A stretch of 50,341 nucleotides of DNA from an uncultured Elusimicrobium sp. (GTDB lineage: Bacteria; Elusimicrobiota; Elusimicrobia; Elusimicrobiales; Elusimicrobiaceae). Made by a program: the position numbers and the translations under genes. The notes beneath the pieces were generated by a model, which saw nothing but the letters and a program-made list of their open reading frames with translations, did no database searches and was not told the DNA's origin. Positions 34,487 to 42,788 of this stretch are shown in pieces (positions within the stretch are counted from its first letter, which is position 1; each line of letters begins with the position of its first letter). The DNA lies in NCBI GenBank assembly GCA_902797165.1, contig CADBRU010000003.1, forward strand, positions 1-50,341, read 5' to 3'.

Positions 34487-35050
34487 TTGGCTTACACTCT
34501 CATTGCCGGACTGGGTAATCCGGGCGCACAGTACGAAAAAACCCGTCATAATGCCGGGTTTAGGGTAATAGATGCGCTGGCTAAACAAGTAGGAGCGGAT
34601 TTCCAGTCCTGGCAAAATTTAGGAGAGTATGCCAAAGTGTCTATCGGTGGCGCGGAAGTATTATTGGCTAAGCCGATGACGTATATGAATTTATCGGGTC
34701 AACTCGTTAGCGGGTTGGCCCGGTTTTATAAAATCCCACCCGAAAAAATGCTGATTTGTTTTGATGATATGTCTTTGAAAGTCGGGGATATCCGCCTGCG
34801 TCCGTCGGGTTCTGCCGGAGGACAAAAAGGCATGAAACATATCATTGAGCAGTTAGGCACAGACAAAATTGCACGCTTGCGCGTGGGTATCGGCCCGAAA
34901 CCCGATTATTTTGACGCGGCTGATTTTGTACTGGGCAAATTTACCGCTTCGGAAATACCACTGCTGGAAAGTGCTACCGAAAAAGCCGTTGAGGCTATCA
35001 AAATTTATCTGCAAGACGGCTTAGATAAAGCCATGAATTTGTTTAATTAA
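34487..35050 (+). CDS. pth: Peptidyl-tRNA hydrolase
   Basis: A 187-residue enzyme that recycles peptidyl-tRNA released from ribosomes. Catalytic His21 (TRHNAGF), Asp93/94 (CFDDMSLKVG) and Asn68 (MTYMNLSG) are present, as is the GSAGGQKGMKHI loop. It starts with TTG one base after the rplY stop; there is no ATG nearby that would keep the GLGNPG motif, so TTG with coupling from rplY is convincing. Confidence 0.96.
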   Translation: MAYTLIAGLGNPGAQYEKTRHNAGFRVIDALAKQVGADFQSWQNLGEYAKVSIGGAEVLLAKPMTYMNLSGQLVSGLARFYKIPPEKMLICFDDMSLKVGDIRLRPSGSAGGQKGMKHIIEQLGTDKIARLRVGIGPKPDYFDAADFVLGKFTASEIPLLESATEKAVEAIKIYLQDGLDKAMNLFN

Positions 35051-35093
35051 TCTAGGTACAAAGACCTAGAGGCCTTTGGGCACAAAGACCTTT
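35051..35093. repeat. Hairpins with AGACCTAG motif after pth
   Basis: TCTAGGT (35051-35057) pairs with ACCTAGA (35064-35070), then CTTTG (35074-35078) with a CAAAG (35083-35087). The 8-mers AGACCTAG and CTAGGTAC also occur at 49988-49999, upstream of another exported-protein gene. It may act as terminator for glmU-pth or as an operator. Confidence 0.6.
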
Positions 35094-35152
35094 GTTTTAT
35101 TTTGCCAAAAACGCTACACTATAAATAGGAGTTATTTTAATTAGGGGAAACT

Positions 35153-35761
35153 ATGAGAAAATTAATTTGGATTATCAGCATTGCTTTATGTGCCTTGCCC
35201 GGTGTTGTTTCGGCTCAAAATGTTAAGGAGGCCGAAATTGCCGCCACCTTAGAGCGCCTTCTCTATCAGAACGCTCCTGCTCCGCAGTTGCAAGAGCGGG
35301 TTTTTACTAAAACAGAGCAACTGGAAGCGGAGGAATTAGTTCGTCAAATTGCCCGGCAAAAACAAGAAAAAACAGGCAAGCGTGTCAAAGCCTCTGACGT
35401 GGTAGAAGCCTTGCGCGCGGATACATTTGCCAATTTTTCGGAAATTATGCAAAAAGAATATGCCTTCCGCAAAAGCGGTCAAAGCACGCTTTTACTGCAA
35501 GAGGATATGACCGAAGAGCAATTTGAATATTATTTCAAATATGTATTTAATTGTCTGTTCGATTGTATGTTTGAAAATATTTTATGGACAGAAAAACATT
35601 ATTTCAGTGACCGCAATTTTGAAAATGTTTTTACCTACGGTTTGGCACAATCTTACGGTGAAATGTTTAGGCAAGATTTTACGATGCAAACATTTAATTT
35701 GTACGACAATTTAAAATTGATTGCCAAATATCCCCATTTACTTGCATTTCTGGAAGAATAA
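35153..35761 (+). CDS. Secreted protein of unknown function
   Basis: I do not recognise this family. The 202-residue product has a signal peptide (MRKLIWIISIALCALPGVVSA, cleavage before QNVKE). It is then helical and acidic, with a coiled, charged part (about 45-80) and an aromatic C-terminal part rich in Phe and Tyr with two Cys (FNCLFDCMF) that may form a disulfide or bind metal. Probably periplasmic. ATG is preceded by AGGGGAAA. TATAAA (35120-35125) may be its -10. It has its own terminator. Confidence 0.7.
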   Translation: MRKLIWIISIALCALPGVVSAQNVKEAEIAATLERLLYQNAPAPQLQERVFTKTEQLEAEELVRQIARQKQEKTGKRVKASDVVEALRADTFANFSEIMQKEYAFRKSGQSTLLLQEDMTEEQFEYYFKYVFNCLFDCMFENILWTEKHYFSDRNFENVFTYGLAQSYGEMFRQDFTMQTFNLYDNLKLIAKYPHLLAFLEE

Positions 35762-35777
35762 AATAAGTATTTTTGAT

Positions 35778-35809
35778 TCCCGCCTTTTATCTAGGAGGCG
35801 GGATTTTTT
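35778..35809 (+). terminator. Terminator after the secreted protein at 35153
   Basis: TCCCGCC (35778-35784) pairs with GGCGGGA (35797-35803), followed by six T. Confidence 0.88.
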
Positions 35810-35849
35810 GTGTGTTTTTAACTAAAATGTAAAAATTTTTTAAAAAAAC

Positions 35850-35875
35850 TTAAATGTGTTTTTGTTTTGTAGAAT
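35850..35875 (+). promoter_or_regulatory. Degenerate promoter of prepilin copy 6
   Basis: Aligned with the T-tract promoters, TTAAAT (35850-35855) replaces TTGACA and TAGAAT is at 35870-35875. The T run is broken by G (GTTTTTGTTTTG) and the spacer would be 14 bp, too short for normal use, so activity is uncertain. The leader TAGTAATTGTAGTATG is conserved. Confidence 0.5.
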
Positions 35876-35917
35876 AGTAATTGTAGTATGTTTTACAAAA
35901 TCAAAAAGGAGAAACGT

Positions 35918-36418
35918 ATGAAAAAAGGTTTTACGCTAATTGAACTGTTAGTGGTTGTATTAATTATCGGCATTTTATCTGCTATTGCACTGCCGCAATA
36001 TACCGTGGCGGTGGAAAAATCACGTGCTGCAGAGGCATTGATTAATTTGAACCATATACAGCAAGCATTAATCTTGCAAGATTTGGCTTCCCCGGGAGAA
36101 GCATTTACTCGCAAAGATGTAATCGAACTAAGCGGAGGCCGGTGGAATAGTAGTGGAAATCAATATTGTACCAATAAATTTATATATGATGTGTCGGACC
36201 TTAGCAATGGCATCAGTGCAATACGATGTACCCCGAATGCAAATTGTAATGATTGTGTTAATAATACTCGGGATTATGATATTGCTATAGGCGTTCCCCA
36301 AATGGATGAAGATTGGGCTACATATAAAGCGTGCTATTGGTTTGCAAATGTAAATGTAGGCTATAAGATATGCAAGGGATTGGAAGGTCAAGGTTTTTCA
36401 GTAAGTCAGTCGTTTTGA
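35918..36418 (+). CDS. Type IV pilin-like prepilin (copy 6)
   Basis: A 166-residue prepilin (MKKG-FTLIELL) with AAAAAGGAG before the ATG. Its specific domain is closest to copy 1: both continue TVAVEKSRA-EAL-NL, have an ELSGG-W segment, a lone mid Cys group, and end with CY-x-NVGYKICKGLEGQGF-type sequence. The pairing points to an older duplication. Its stop codon overlaps the tlyA stop on the other strand by 13 bases. Confidence 0.93.
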   Translation: MKKGFTLIELLVVVLIIGILSAIALPQYTVAVEKSRAAEALINLNHIQQALILQDLASPGEAFTRKDVIELSGGRWNSSGNQYCTNKFIYDVSDLSNGISAIRCTPNANCNDCVNNTRDYDIAIGVPQMDEDWATYKACYWFANVNVGYKICKGLEGQGFSVSQSF

Positions 36419-37164
36419 ATCTTTACATGCCATAAATATTCGGTGTTGCCGTGCGTGCCTTTAATGGGACTCTCCATCAATTCGCACCCGGTAGCACCGT
36501 ATTTTTGTGCCAAATTTTCCGTCAGATAATCTTGTACACGCTTAATAGCCAGTTGGCGGTTTTCTTCGGTTTTGACAATGCCGTGCGGCACTTGCTTAGG
36601 GGTGAGTTCAAATTGCGGTTTGATTAAAAACACAATTTCACTTTCTTTGTCCATTACTTCACAAAGCGGCTGCATAATCATCGTAAGTGAAATAAAAGAT
36701 ACGTCCACCGCGGCAAACTGCGGGGGTGTGCCAAACAAATCAGCGGTCATATAGCGCGCATTGGTTTCGGGCCGGAAATGGAAGCGCGGGTTTTTGCGTA
36801 TTTCGTCTGCAATTTGGCCTTTGCCTACGTCCACCCCGTACACTTCTTTGGCGCCGGCTTGCAGCATGCAATCACTAAACCCTCCGGTGGCCACGCCGAT
36901 ATCCACACAAATTTTATCTTTTAGGGAAATGTCCCACGCTTTGAGTGCGCCCGCCAGTTTGAGCCCGCCGCGCGAAACATACGGACATGATTTTTCTTTA
37001 AGGGAAATTTTATCTTCCGGCAGAACGGTACGGTCCGCGCGCGTATCTATTTCACCGTTTACTAACACTTCACCGGCCATAATGGAGGCCTGCGCGCGTG
37101 TGCGGCTGTTAAAAAATCCTTGTTCCACCAGCGCCATATCAAGGCGCAATTTTTTACTGGGCAT
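36406..37164 (-). CDS. tlyA: TlyA-family rRNA methyltransferase
   Basis: A 252-residue protein with an N-terminal S4 RNA-binding domain (about 5-65: RLDMALVEQGFFNSRTRAQ) and an FtsJ/RrmJ-like methyltransferase domain with VDIGVATGGFSDCMLQAGA and the SAM-binding GVDVGKGQ motif. TlyA methylates C1409 of 16S and C1920 of 23S rRNA in mycobacteria; bacterial homologues often have the same role. ATG 37164 is chosen; a TTG 8 codons upstream is also in frame. It overlaps the xseB end by 11 bases and is the last gene of the pheS-led operon. Confidence 0.92.
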   Translation of the reverse strand: MPSKKLRLDMALVEQGFFNSRTRAQASIMAGEVLVNGEIDTRADRTVLPEDKISLKEKSCPYVSRGGLKLAGALKAWDISLKDKICVDIGVATGGFSDCMLQAGAKEVYGVDVGKGQIADEIRKNPRFHFRPETNARYMTADLFGTPPQFAAVDVSFISLTMIMQPLCEVMDKESEIVFLIKPQFELTPKQVPHGIVKTEENRQLAIKRVQDYLTENLAQKYGATGCELMESPIKGTHGNTEYLWHVKIQND

Positions 37165-37393
37165 CTTCTGTGTTTTGCTCGGCTTCAAAGGGCTCTGTCA
37201 AAAGTTTTTCACCTTTCTTTTTAAGTTGGGTAACTTTGAACTTTACTTCTTGCAGTTTTTCGGTCATCTCTTTAGAAAGCGCAATGCCTTCTTCAAACAG
37301 TTTAACCGATGCGTCCAAATCGGTTTGTTCTTCTTCCAGTTTGGCCACAATTTCTTCTAACCGTTGCAGTTTACTTTCAAAATTATTTTTCAT
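37154..37393 (-). CDS. xseB: Exodeoxyribonuclease VII small subunit
   Basis: A 79-residue helical protein with the family pattern FESKLQRLEEIVAKLEEEQTDLDASVKLFEEGIAL, two antiparallel helices that bundle around XseA. Overlaps xseA by 4 bases (ATGA) and is followed by tlyA. Confidence 0.93.
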   Translation of the reverse strand: MKNNFESKLQRLEEIVAKLEEEQTDLDASVKLFEEGIALSKEMTEKLQEVKFKVTQLKKKGEKLLTEPFEAEQNTEDAQ

Positions 37394-38595
37394 TTAACCT
37401 CCGCTCTTATTTGTCCGTCTTTAACCTGTACATAAATGGTATCAGTGGGTTTGGTTTGATTTACTTGGGAAATAATATTTCCGTCTTTATCACGCGTGAT
37501 ACTGTATCCGCGCCCGAGTACCGCAAAAGGGCTGAGCGCTTTTAATTTTTGCGAAAGTAAATCAAAACGATTTTGCGCCTCGGTAAAACGTTTTTCAAAT
37601 GCGGTTTGTAGACGTAAATTTAAGTCGTCTAATTGTTGTTCTTTCTCTTGCGTGAGCAGTTGTGGATGTTTTAGCACGCGGCTGTTTACCGCCAAATCAA
37701 CGCGGCTTTTGGCTCGCTCGTAAAATAAAGAAACCGCTTGGAATAATTGTTTTTGCAGTTGCGCAATATGTGCATTTACTCCGTCTGCGTTTTGTACCAC
37801 CAGTTCCGCCGCAGCCGACGGAGTGGGGGCACGTAAATCGGCCACAAAATCGGCAATGGTGTAATCAATTTCATGTCCCACGCAGGAGATAACCGGAATT
37901 TTACTTTCGTAAATGGCACGCGCAACCGGCTCTTCGTTAAATGCCCATAAATCTTCCATACTCCCGCCGCCGCGGCCCACCAGTAACACGTCCGGTGCGG
38001 GTTTTAATTTATTTAAATCTAAAATGGCTTGGGCAATTTCTTCCGCCGCACCCGCGCCTTGCACCAGTGCCGGTGCAAGTACGACTTCCAAATTGGGGCT
38101 GCGCCGGTGCAGTACCGATAAAATATCACGTATGGCCGCGCCGGTGGGGGAAGTAACCACTCCGATACGCCGCGGAAAAGCAGGAATTTCGCGTTTATGA
38201 TCGGGAGCAAAAAGGCCTTCGGCTTCTAATTTCTTTTTGAGTTTTTCAAATTCTAAATATAAATTTCCTTGGTGCAAAACTTCTACGCGGGTAACGGAGA
38301 TTTGATATTTGCCCATTTTGGCGTAACACGTTAAATCACCAAAAACACGCACCTGTAAACCGTTTTGTATACTTTGTCCGCCATTACGCACATTCCATTT
38401 GTACATCACGGCAGAAAGCAAGGAATCTTTATCTTTCAAATCAAAATATAAATGTCCGCTTTGCGGTTCTCTAAGGCCACTGATTTCACCCTCTACAAAT
38501 ATACCGCGAAATACACCCTCCATCATTTGTTTGATGGCGTGGGTAATGGAAGAAACGGTAAATACTTGTCCGCGGAAAGGGGCTTCGGGTTCCAT
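37390..38595 (-). CDS. xseA: Exodeoxyribonuclease VII large subunit
   Basis: A 401-residue catalytic subunit of ExoVII, which degrades single-stranded DNA. An N-terminal OB fold (about 5-100: VSSITHAIKQMMEG...GEISG), the conserved VGVVTSPTGAAIRDIL and RRSPNLEVVLAPALVQG segments, and GGGSMEDLWAFNEE of the catalytic core are visible, followed by a long helical coiled coil and the C-terminal LGRGYSIT. ATG directly abuts the rarA stop. Confidence 0.96.
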   Translation of the reverse strand: MEPEAPFRGQVFTVSSITHAIKQMMEGVFRGIFVEGEISGLREPQSGHLYFDLKDKDSLLSAVMYKWNVRNGGQSIQNGLQVRVFGDLTCYAKMGKYQISVTRVEVLHQGNLYLEFEKLKKKLEAEGLFAPDHKREIPAFPRRIGVVTSPTGAAIRDILSVLHRRSPNLEVVLAPALVQGAGAAEEIAQAILDLNKLKPAPDVLLVGRGGGSMEDLWAFNEEPVARAIYESKIPVISCVGHEIDYTIADFVADLRAPTPSAAAELVVQNADGVNAHIAQLQKQLFQAVSLFYERAKSRVDLAVNSRVLKHPQLLTQEKEQQLDDLNLRLQTAFEKRFTEAQNRFDLLSQKLKALSPFAVLGRGYSITRDKDGNIISQVNQTKPTDTIYVQVKDGQIRAEVK

Positions 38596-39840
38596 TTATT
38601 CTCCTTTCATTTTTTTCAGGCGTTCTATCAGTGCGGCTTCTTTTCCCTGCGTGGTGGGTTTGAAAAATTGTATGGGGTCTGGCATATAGGCTTGTTTGAC
38701 ATAATGATTGGGAAAATCGTGTGCGTATTTGTAACCGCGGTTTTTACCGCCCGAGCGTAAATGATCCGGCACGCGGCGCAGTTTGCCTTCGCGCACTTCC
38801 TGTAAAGCACGGTCAATGGCTAAATAAGCAGAATTACTCTTGGGGCAACAGGCTACATAAATAGCCGCGTGTGCAAGCGGTATGCGCACTTCGGGCATGC
38901 CCAGTTCTTCGGCCGCGTTAAAAGCCGCTTGCGCAATCATAATGGCGGCGGGTTCTGCAAGCCCTACATCTTCACTGGCGCAAATTAAAATACGCCGCGC
39001 AATAAAACGCGGGTCTTCTCCGCTCTCTAACATACGGGCTAACCAATACACCGCCGCATCTGGGTCTGAGCCGCGCATTGATTTAATAAAAGCGGAAATA
39101 ATATCGTAATGCTCATCACCTTTTTTATCGTAATTTAGGTGACGTTTTTGGATGCATTCCTGCGCGGTTTTTAAATCTACTTGTTTGATGCCGTCTTTGT
39201 CCGGCTCGGTGGTCAGCACTGCAATTTCAAGTGCGTTTAAAATTTTTCGTCCGTCTCCGTTGGCTTGCGTAATAAAATATTCGGCGGCCTCATCAGTGAG
39301 ATTTACTTTTTCCTGTTTGGCGGCGCGGTTTAAAATTTTGGCTAAATCTTTATCGGAAAGTGCCTTAAATTCAAAAACGGAAAAGCGGGAGAGTAAAGCA
39401 TTGTTGATATAAAAATACGGGTTTTCTGTGGTAATGCCGATTAAAATAATATCTCCGCGCTCTACACTGGGAAGCAACGTGTCTTGCTGCGTTTTGTTGA
39501 AATGATGAATTTCATCTAAAATCAGTAAAGTGCGGCGCTCTTCAAAAGTAGGCGTGCGGACTCTCTCTTTAGCCTCGGCAATTACTTTTTTAATATCGGC
39601 CACACCGGCCGCGGCGGCATTGAGTTCCACCACGTGCGCTTGCGTGCGGCTGGCCACATAACGCGCGGTAGCCGTTTTGCCGCAACCCGGCGGCCCGAAG
39701 AAAACCGCGGATTTTAAGGTATCCGTTTCCAATAGACGCCGAAGCATTTTCCCCGGCCCCAGTAGATGTGGTTGTCCGGCGAAATCTTCTATTTTTTGCG
39801 GCGCTTGGCGCGCGGCCAGCGGTCTGAAATCATCCTGCAT
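38596..39840 (-). CDS. rarA: Replication-associated recombination ATPase RarA/MgsA
   Basis: A 414-residue AAA+ clamp-loader-like protein acting at stalled forks. It has Walker A GPPGCGKT (49-56), Walker B ILDEIHHF, sensor 1 GITTENPYF, and the tetramerisation domain with RGSDPDAAVYWLARMLESGEDP. Length matches the family (about 420-450). Start TAATG overlaps the stop of the zapA-like gene. No transposon or phage signal; this is a core gene in a core operon. Confidence 0.95.
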   Translation of the reverse strand: MQDDFRPLAARQAPQKIEDFAGQPHLLGPGKMLRRLLETDTLKSAVFFGPPGCGKTATARYVASRTQAHVVELNAAAAGVADIKKVIAEAKERVRTPTFEERRTLLILDEIHHFNKTQQDTLLPSVERGDIILIGITTENPYFYINNALLSRFSVFEFKALSDKDLAKILNRAAKQEKVNLTDEAAEYFITQANGDGRKILNALEIAVLTTEPDKDGIKQVDLKTAQECIQKRHLNYDKKGDEHYDIISAFIKSMRGSDPDAAVYWLARMLESGEDPRFIARRILICASEDVGLAEPAAIMIAQAAFNAAEELGMPEVRIPLAHAAIYVACCPKSNSAYLAIDRALQEVREGKLRRVPDHLRSGGKNRGYKYAHDFPNHYVKQAYMPDPIQFFKPTTQGKEAALIERLKKMKGE

Positions 39841-40136
39841 TATTTAGGTTGCTCCAGTGTGCCTTTGAGTTGAGTAATAATATTGTCGATACGGATGGTA
39901 TCTTCTTTTTGTTGCCCGCCGTTTTCGACTTGTACCAAATAGGCTTTTGCGGCAAAAATAAGCGCGGCGGTTAAGGCTTGGCGCAAGGTGTCAATGACGC
40001 CTTCTTCTTCCTGCAAGCGTTTCATTTCCGCTTCTACTTGTACTGCCAAATCGGCAATTTCCAAATTTCCCAGTTCGGGAATTTCCACTTCTACCGGAAT
40101 TTTTTTAATCTCTACTTGTACAATATTTCTGGCCAT
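39840..40136 (-). CDS. ZapA-like cell division protein
   Basis: A 98-residue protein with a short beta segment (VQVEIKKIPVEVEI) followed by helices with an AVQVEAEMKRLQ stretch and a middle LRQALTAALIFAAKAYLVQ helix, like the ZapA/FtsZ-ring stabiliser family, and a low-complexity C-terminal tail. Position after pheT supports this: in several Firmicutes zapA lies downstream of pheST. Sequence divergence keeps the call tentative. It lies 11 bases from the coiled-coil gene upstream. Confidence 0.65.
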   Translation of the reverse strand: MARNIVQVEIKKIPVEVEIPELGNLEIADLAVQVEAEMKRLQEEEGVIDTLRQALTAALIFAAKAYLVQVENGGQQKEDTIRIDNIITQLKGTLEQPK

Positions 40137-40147
40137 ATTTTCACCCG

Positions 40148-40396
40148 TTAAAGTTTTTGTGTTTTACTTATTTCTTTATCGATGCGCGCTTCCAATTTTT
40201 TTAATGCACTGACGGTATTTCTTTTCCACTCGCGTAAGGTTTTTAGTTCGCTTTCACTTTCACGCAGACGATTAATGGTGTCTTCTTGGGAACGGATTTT
40301 CTGTCGCGCGGAAGCCAACTCGCGTTGCATGGTTTGCAAACGGGAAGCGGTTTGCGAAATAAGCAGTTCAAGTTGTTTGAGTTTTTCTTCGTTCAT
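40148..40396 (-). CDS. Small coiled-coil protein (ZapB-like)
   Basis: An 82-residue protein that is almost entirely heptad-repeat coiled coil (LKQLELLISQTASRLQTMQREL..., then LRESESELKTLREWKR). Size and structure are like E. coli ZapB, a ZapA partner at the Z ring, and its neighbour is the zapA-like gene, but coiled coils give little homology evidence, so the name is only a suggestion. Start shares an A/T with the pheT stop (TAATG). Confidence 0.6.
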   Translation of the reverse strand: MNEEKLKQLELLISQTASRLQTMQRELASARQKIRSQEDTINRLRESESELKTLREWKRNTVSALKKLEARIDKEISKTQKL

Positions 40397-42780
40397 TATC
40401 TCAGTTCCGCTCCGAGTTTTTCTTTTAATTGACCGACTAAAGTATTAAAAGCATCTTCGGTTTCTTTATCTTTTAACGTACGCTCCGGCGCCGAAAAAGC
40501 AAGGGTAAAGGTGACGCTCTTTTTACCTTGCGGTACATGTTCGCCTTCGTACACGTCGATTAAATCAAAATGCAGATGAACGGGTAGTGCGGTTTTTTCA
40601 AGTACGGTTTTGATTTGCGCGTACGAGATAGTTTTGTCAAGCACCACCGATAAATCACGCAGTGACGGCGGAAATGCCGCTACTGCTTTGGCGGGTGTAA
40701 AGAGTTGAGCATTAAATAATTTCTCAAGCGGTTTAAGCGCCAGTTCAAAGGCCCATACTTCATTTGTTTTAAGCCCGGCGGTTCTAAGCGTAAGCGGATG
40801 TAAGGCACCTAATACACCGGCTTTTTTACCGGCAATTACAATGTCCATGCAAATTTTCGGATGCATATAGACCGGTGCTTTTTCAGACGGAATTAATTGT
40901 ACGGCCTCAAACCCGTCCAGTAGATCAGCCACCGCGCCCTTGATAAAATAGAAGTCGGGTTTTTGACCGTTGGGCGCAAAGAAAGGTTGGGCCGGCAACG
41001 TGCCGCACAACACCCCCGCCACCGTATAGGTTTCTGTCGGGAAACCTTTGGTTAAACTAAAGGTGCGGGTAGTTTCAAATAGTGCCGTATTGTTTTGTCC
41101 GTGGCGCTGATTAAATTCGATATTTTTCAGCAAAGCCGGTAGTAAAGTAGGACGTAAATAATCCCACCCTTGGGCCATGGCGTTTTTGATTTTTACCGTA
41201 TTTTTAGGATCAAAACCGAACGCTTTTAATTCTTTTTCACCCAAAAAATCAATATTTTTACACTCGTAAAAACCAAGCGCGCATAATTTTTCGGCGCAGC
41301 GTTCCATTAAATCTACGCCTTTGGGATTGTCGGTAAAACTGACAAACGCGCGCGAAGTGCCGGCAGGAATTTGGTCAAAGCCCGCAAAGCGTGCGGCTTC
41401 TTCGGCCAGATCCCAACGGTGGTTTAAATCGCGCCGATGTGTGGGGGCTTGAAAGGCCCAAGTATCGGCCCCGGCGGTAAATTTCAAAGCCAAGCGGCCG
41501 AAAATATCTTTTAGTTTCTCTTCTTCGATTTGCGTTCCCAAAATACCATTAATTTGCGCGGGGGTAAAAGAAACTACCGGGTTTTCAAACGCAACCGGAT
41601 ATACGTCCACGATTTCAGACGGCGTTCCGCCGCAAGCCGCCACCAATAGTTCACTAGCGCGGTGCAAAGCGGTTAAGGTCATGCCGATATCGGCTCCGCG
41701 TTCAAAGCGTTGCGAAGAATCGGAAGATACGCCGTATTTTTTGGAAGTTTTATTAATTGTTGGCGCATCAAAATAAGCAGATTCCAGGAAAATATCTGTC
41801 GTATTATCTGCAATGCCGGAATTTTTACCGCCCATGATGCCCGCTAAAGCGGTGGCTTTTTGGCTGTCTCCAATAAGCAAAGCATTTTCATCCAAGGTCA
41901 GTTCGCGCTCGTCAAGTAATGTAAATTTTTCGTCTTTAACGGCGCGGCGGACCACAATTGTGTCCCCGTCAATTAAATTACGGTCAAAAGCATGCATGGG
42001 TTGCCCCAGTTCAAACATAACGTAATTGGTTACGTCGATAAGTGCATTTTTCGGGTTAAGCCCCATGGCACTTAAACGCTCTTTGATCAGTTCGGGTGAT
42101 TCTGCGTTTTTGACTCCGCAAATCATGCGTCCGCTATAGCGCGGGCAAGCCGCGGAATCTTTGACCTCTACTTTTAAACTCGGACCTTGCCCTTTCATTT
42201 CTTTAATAGCAGGTAATTTGACGGGTTTATTAAGCAGTACGCCTAGTTCGCGCGCTACGCCGTAATGCGATAATAAATCGGGCCGGTTGGAAGTAATTTC
42301 CAAATCAAACAGCGCATCGGATTTGCCGTATAAACTGCGCACATCCGTTCCGAGAGGAATTTTCTCATCTAATACCAAAATACCGCGCGCACGGGTGTTT
42401 GTAAGCCCCAGTTCATCAGAAGAGCAAATCATGCCTTCACTGACTACGCCGCGAATTTTGGCCGGGGTTAATACTACTTTGCCCAAGCGTGCTCCTACGC
42501 GGGCTAGCGGTACCTTTTGTCCGACGGCCACATTTGGTGCACCGCATACCACGCGTTGCGTTTTTCCGCCACCCAAATCTAACGTAACTAAATGTAAATG
42601 GTCGGAATCGGGATGATTATCGATTTGAATAATTTGTGCCACATTTACGCCTTCAAAATCGGCACCCTTTTTTTCCAAAGAGGCTACTTCAATACCCAGT
42701 TTGGTAAATTGCTGTGCCAGTTCTTCCGGCGTGAAATCTAGATCAATAAAATCTTTAAGCCAACTGTATAATATCTTCAT
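40396..42780 (-). CDS. pheT: Phenylalanine--tRNA ligase beta subunit
   Basis: A 794-residue subunit of the (alpha-beta)2 PheRS. It has the N-terminal tRNA-binding (EMAP-like) domain with HPDSDHLHL, the B3/B4 editing domain, the B5 domain, and a C-terminal FDX-ACB anticodon-binding domain (from about 700, with PPSLRDLSVVLD). Length is normal. It follows pheS after 8 bases. No T-box or attenuator is visible before pheS. Confidence 0.97.
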   Translation of the reverse strand: MKILYSWLKDFIDLDFTPEELAQQFTKLGIEVASLEKKGADFEGVNVAQIIQIDNHPDSDHLHLVTLDLGGGKTQRVVCGAPNVAVGQKVPLARVGARLGKVVLTPAKIRGVVSEGMICSSDELGLTNTRARGILVLDEKIPLGTDVRSLYGKSDALFDLEITSNRPDLLSHYGVARELGVLLNKPVKLPAIKEMKGQGPSLKVEVKDSAACPRYSGRMICGVKNAESPELIKERLSAMGLNPKNALIDVTNYVMFELGQPMHAFDRNLIDGDTIVVRRAVKDEKFTLLDERELTLDENALLIGDSQKATALAGIMGGKNSGIADNTTDIFLESAYFDAPTINKTSKKYGVSSDSSQRFERGADIGMTLTALHRASELLVAACGGTPSEIVDVYPVAFENPVVSFTPAQINGILGTQIEEEKLKDIFGRLALKFTAGADTWAFQAPTHRRDLNHRWDLAEEAARFAGFDQIPAGTSRAFVSFTDNPKGVDLMERCAEKLCALGFYECKNIDFLGEKELKAFGFDPKNTVKIKNAMAQGWDYLRPTLLPALLKNIEFNQRHGQNNTALFETTRTFSLTKGFPTETYTVAGVLCGTLPAQPFFAPNGQKPDFYFIKGAVADLLDGFEAVQLIPSEKAPVYMHPKICMDIVIAGKKAGVLGALHPLTLRTAGLKTNEVWAFELALKPLEKLFNAQLFTPAKAVAAFPPSLRDLSVVLDKTISYAQIKTVLEKTALPVHLHFDLIDVYEGEHVPQGKKSVTFTLAFSAPERTLKDKETEDAFNTLVGQLKEKLGAELR

Positions 42781-42788
42781 AATTACCT

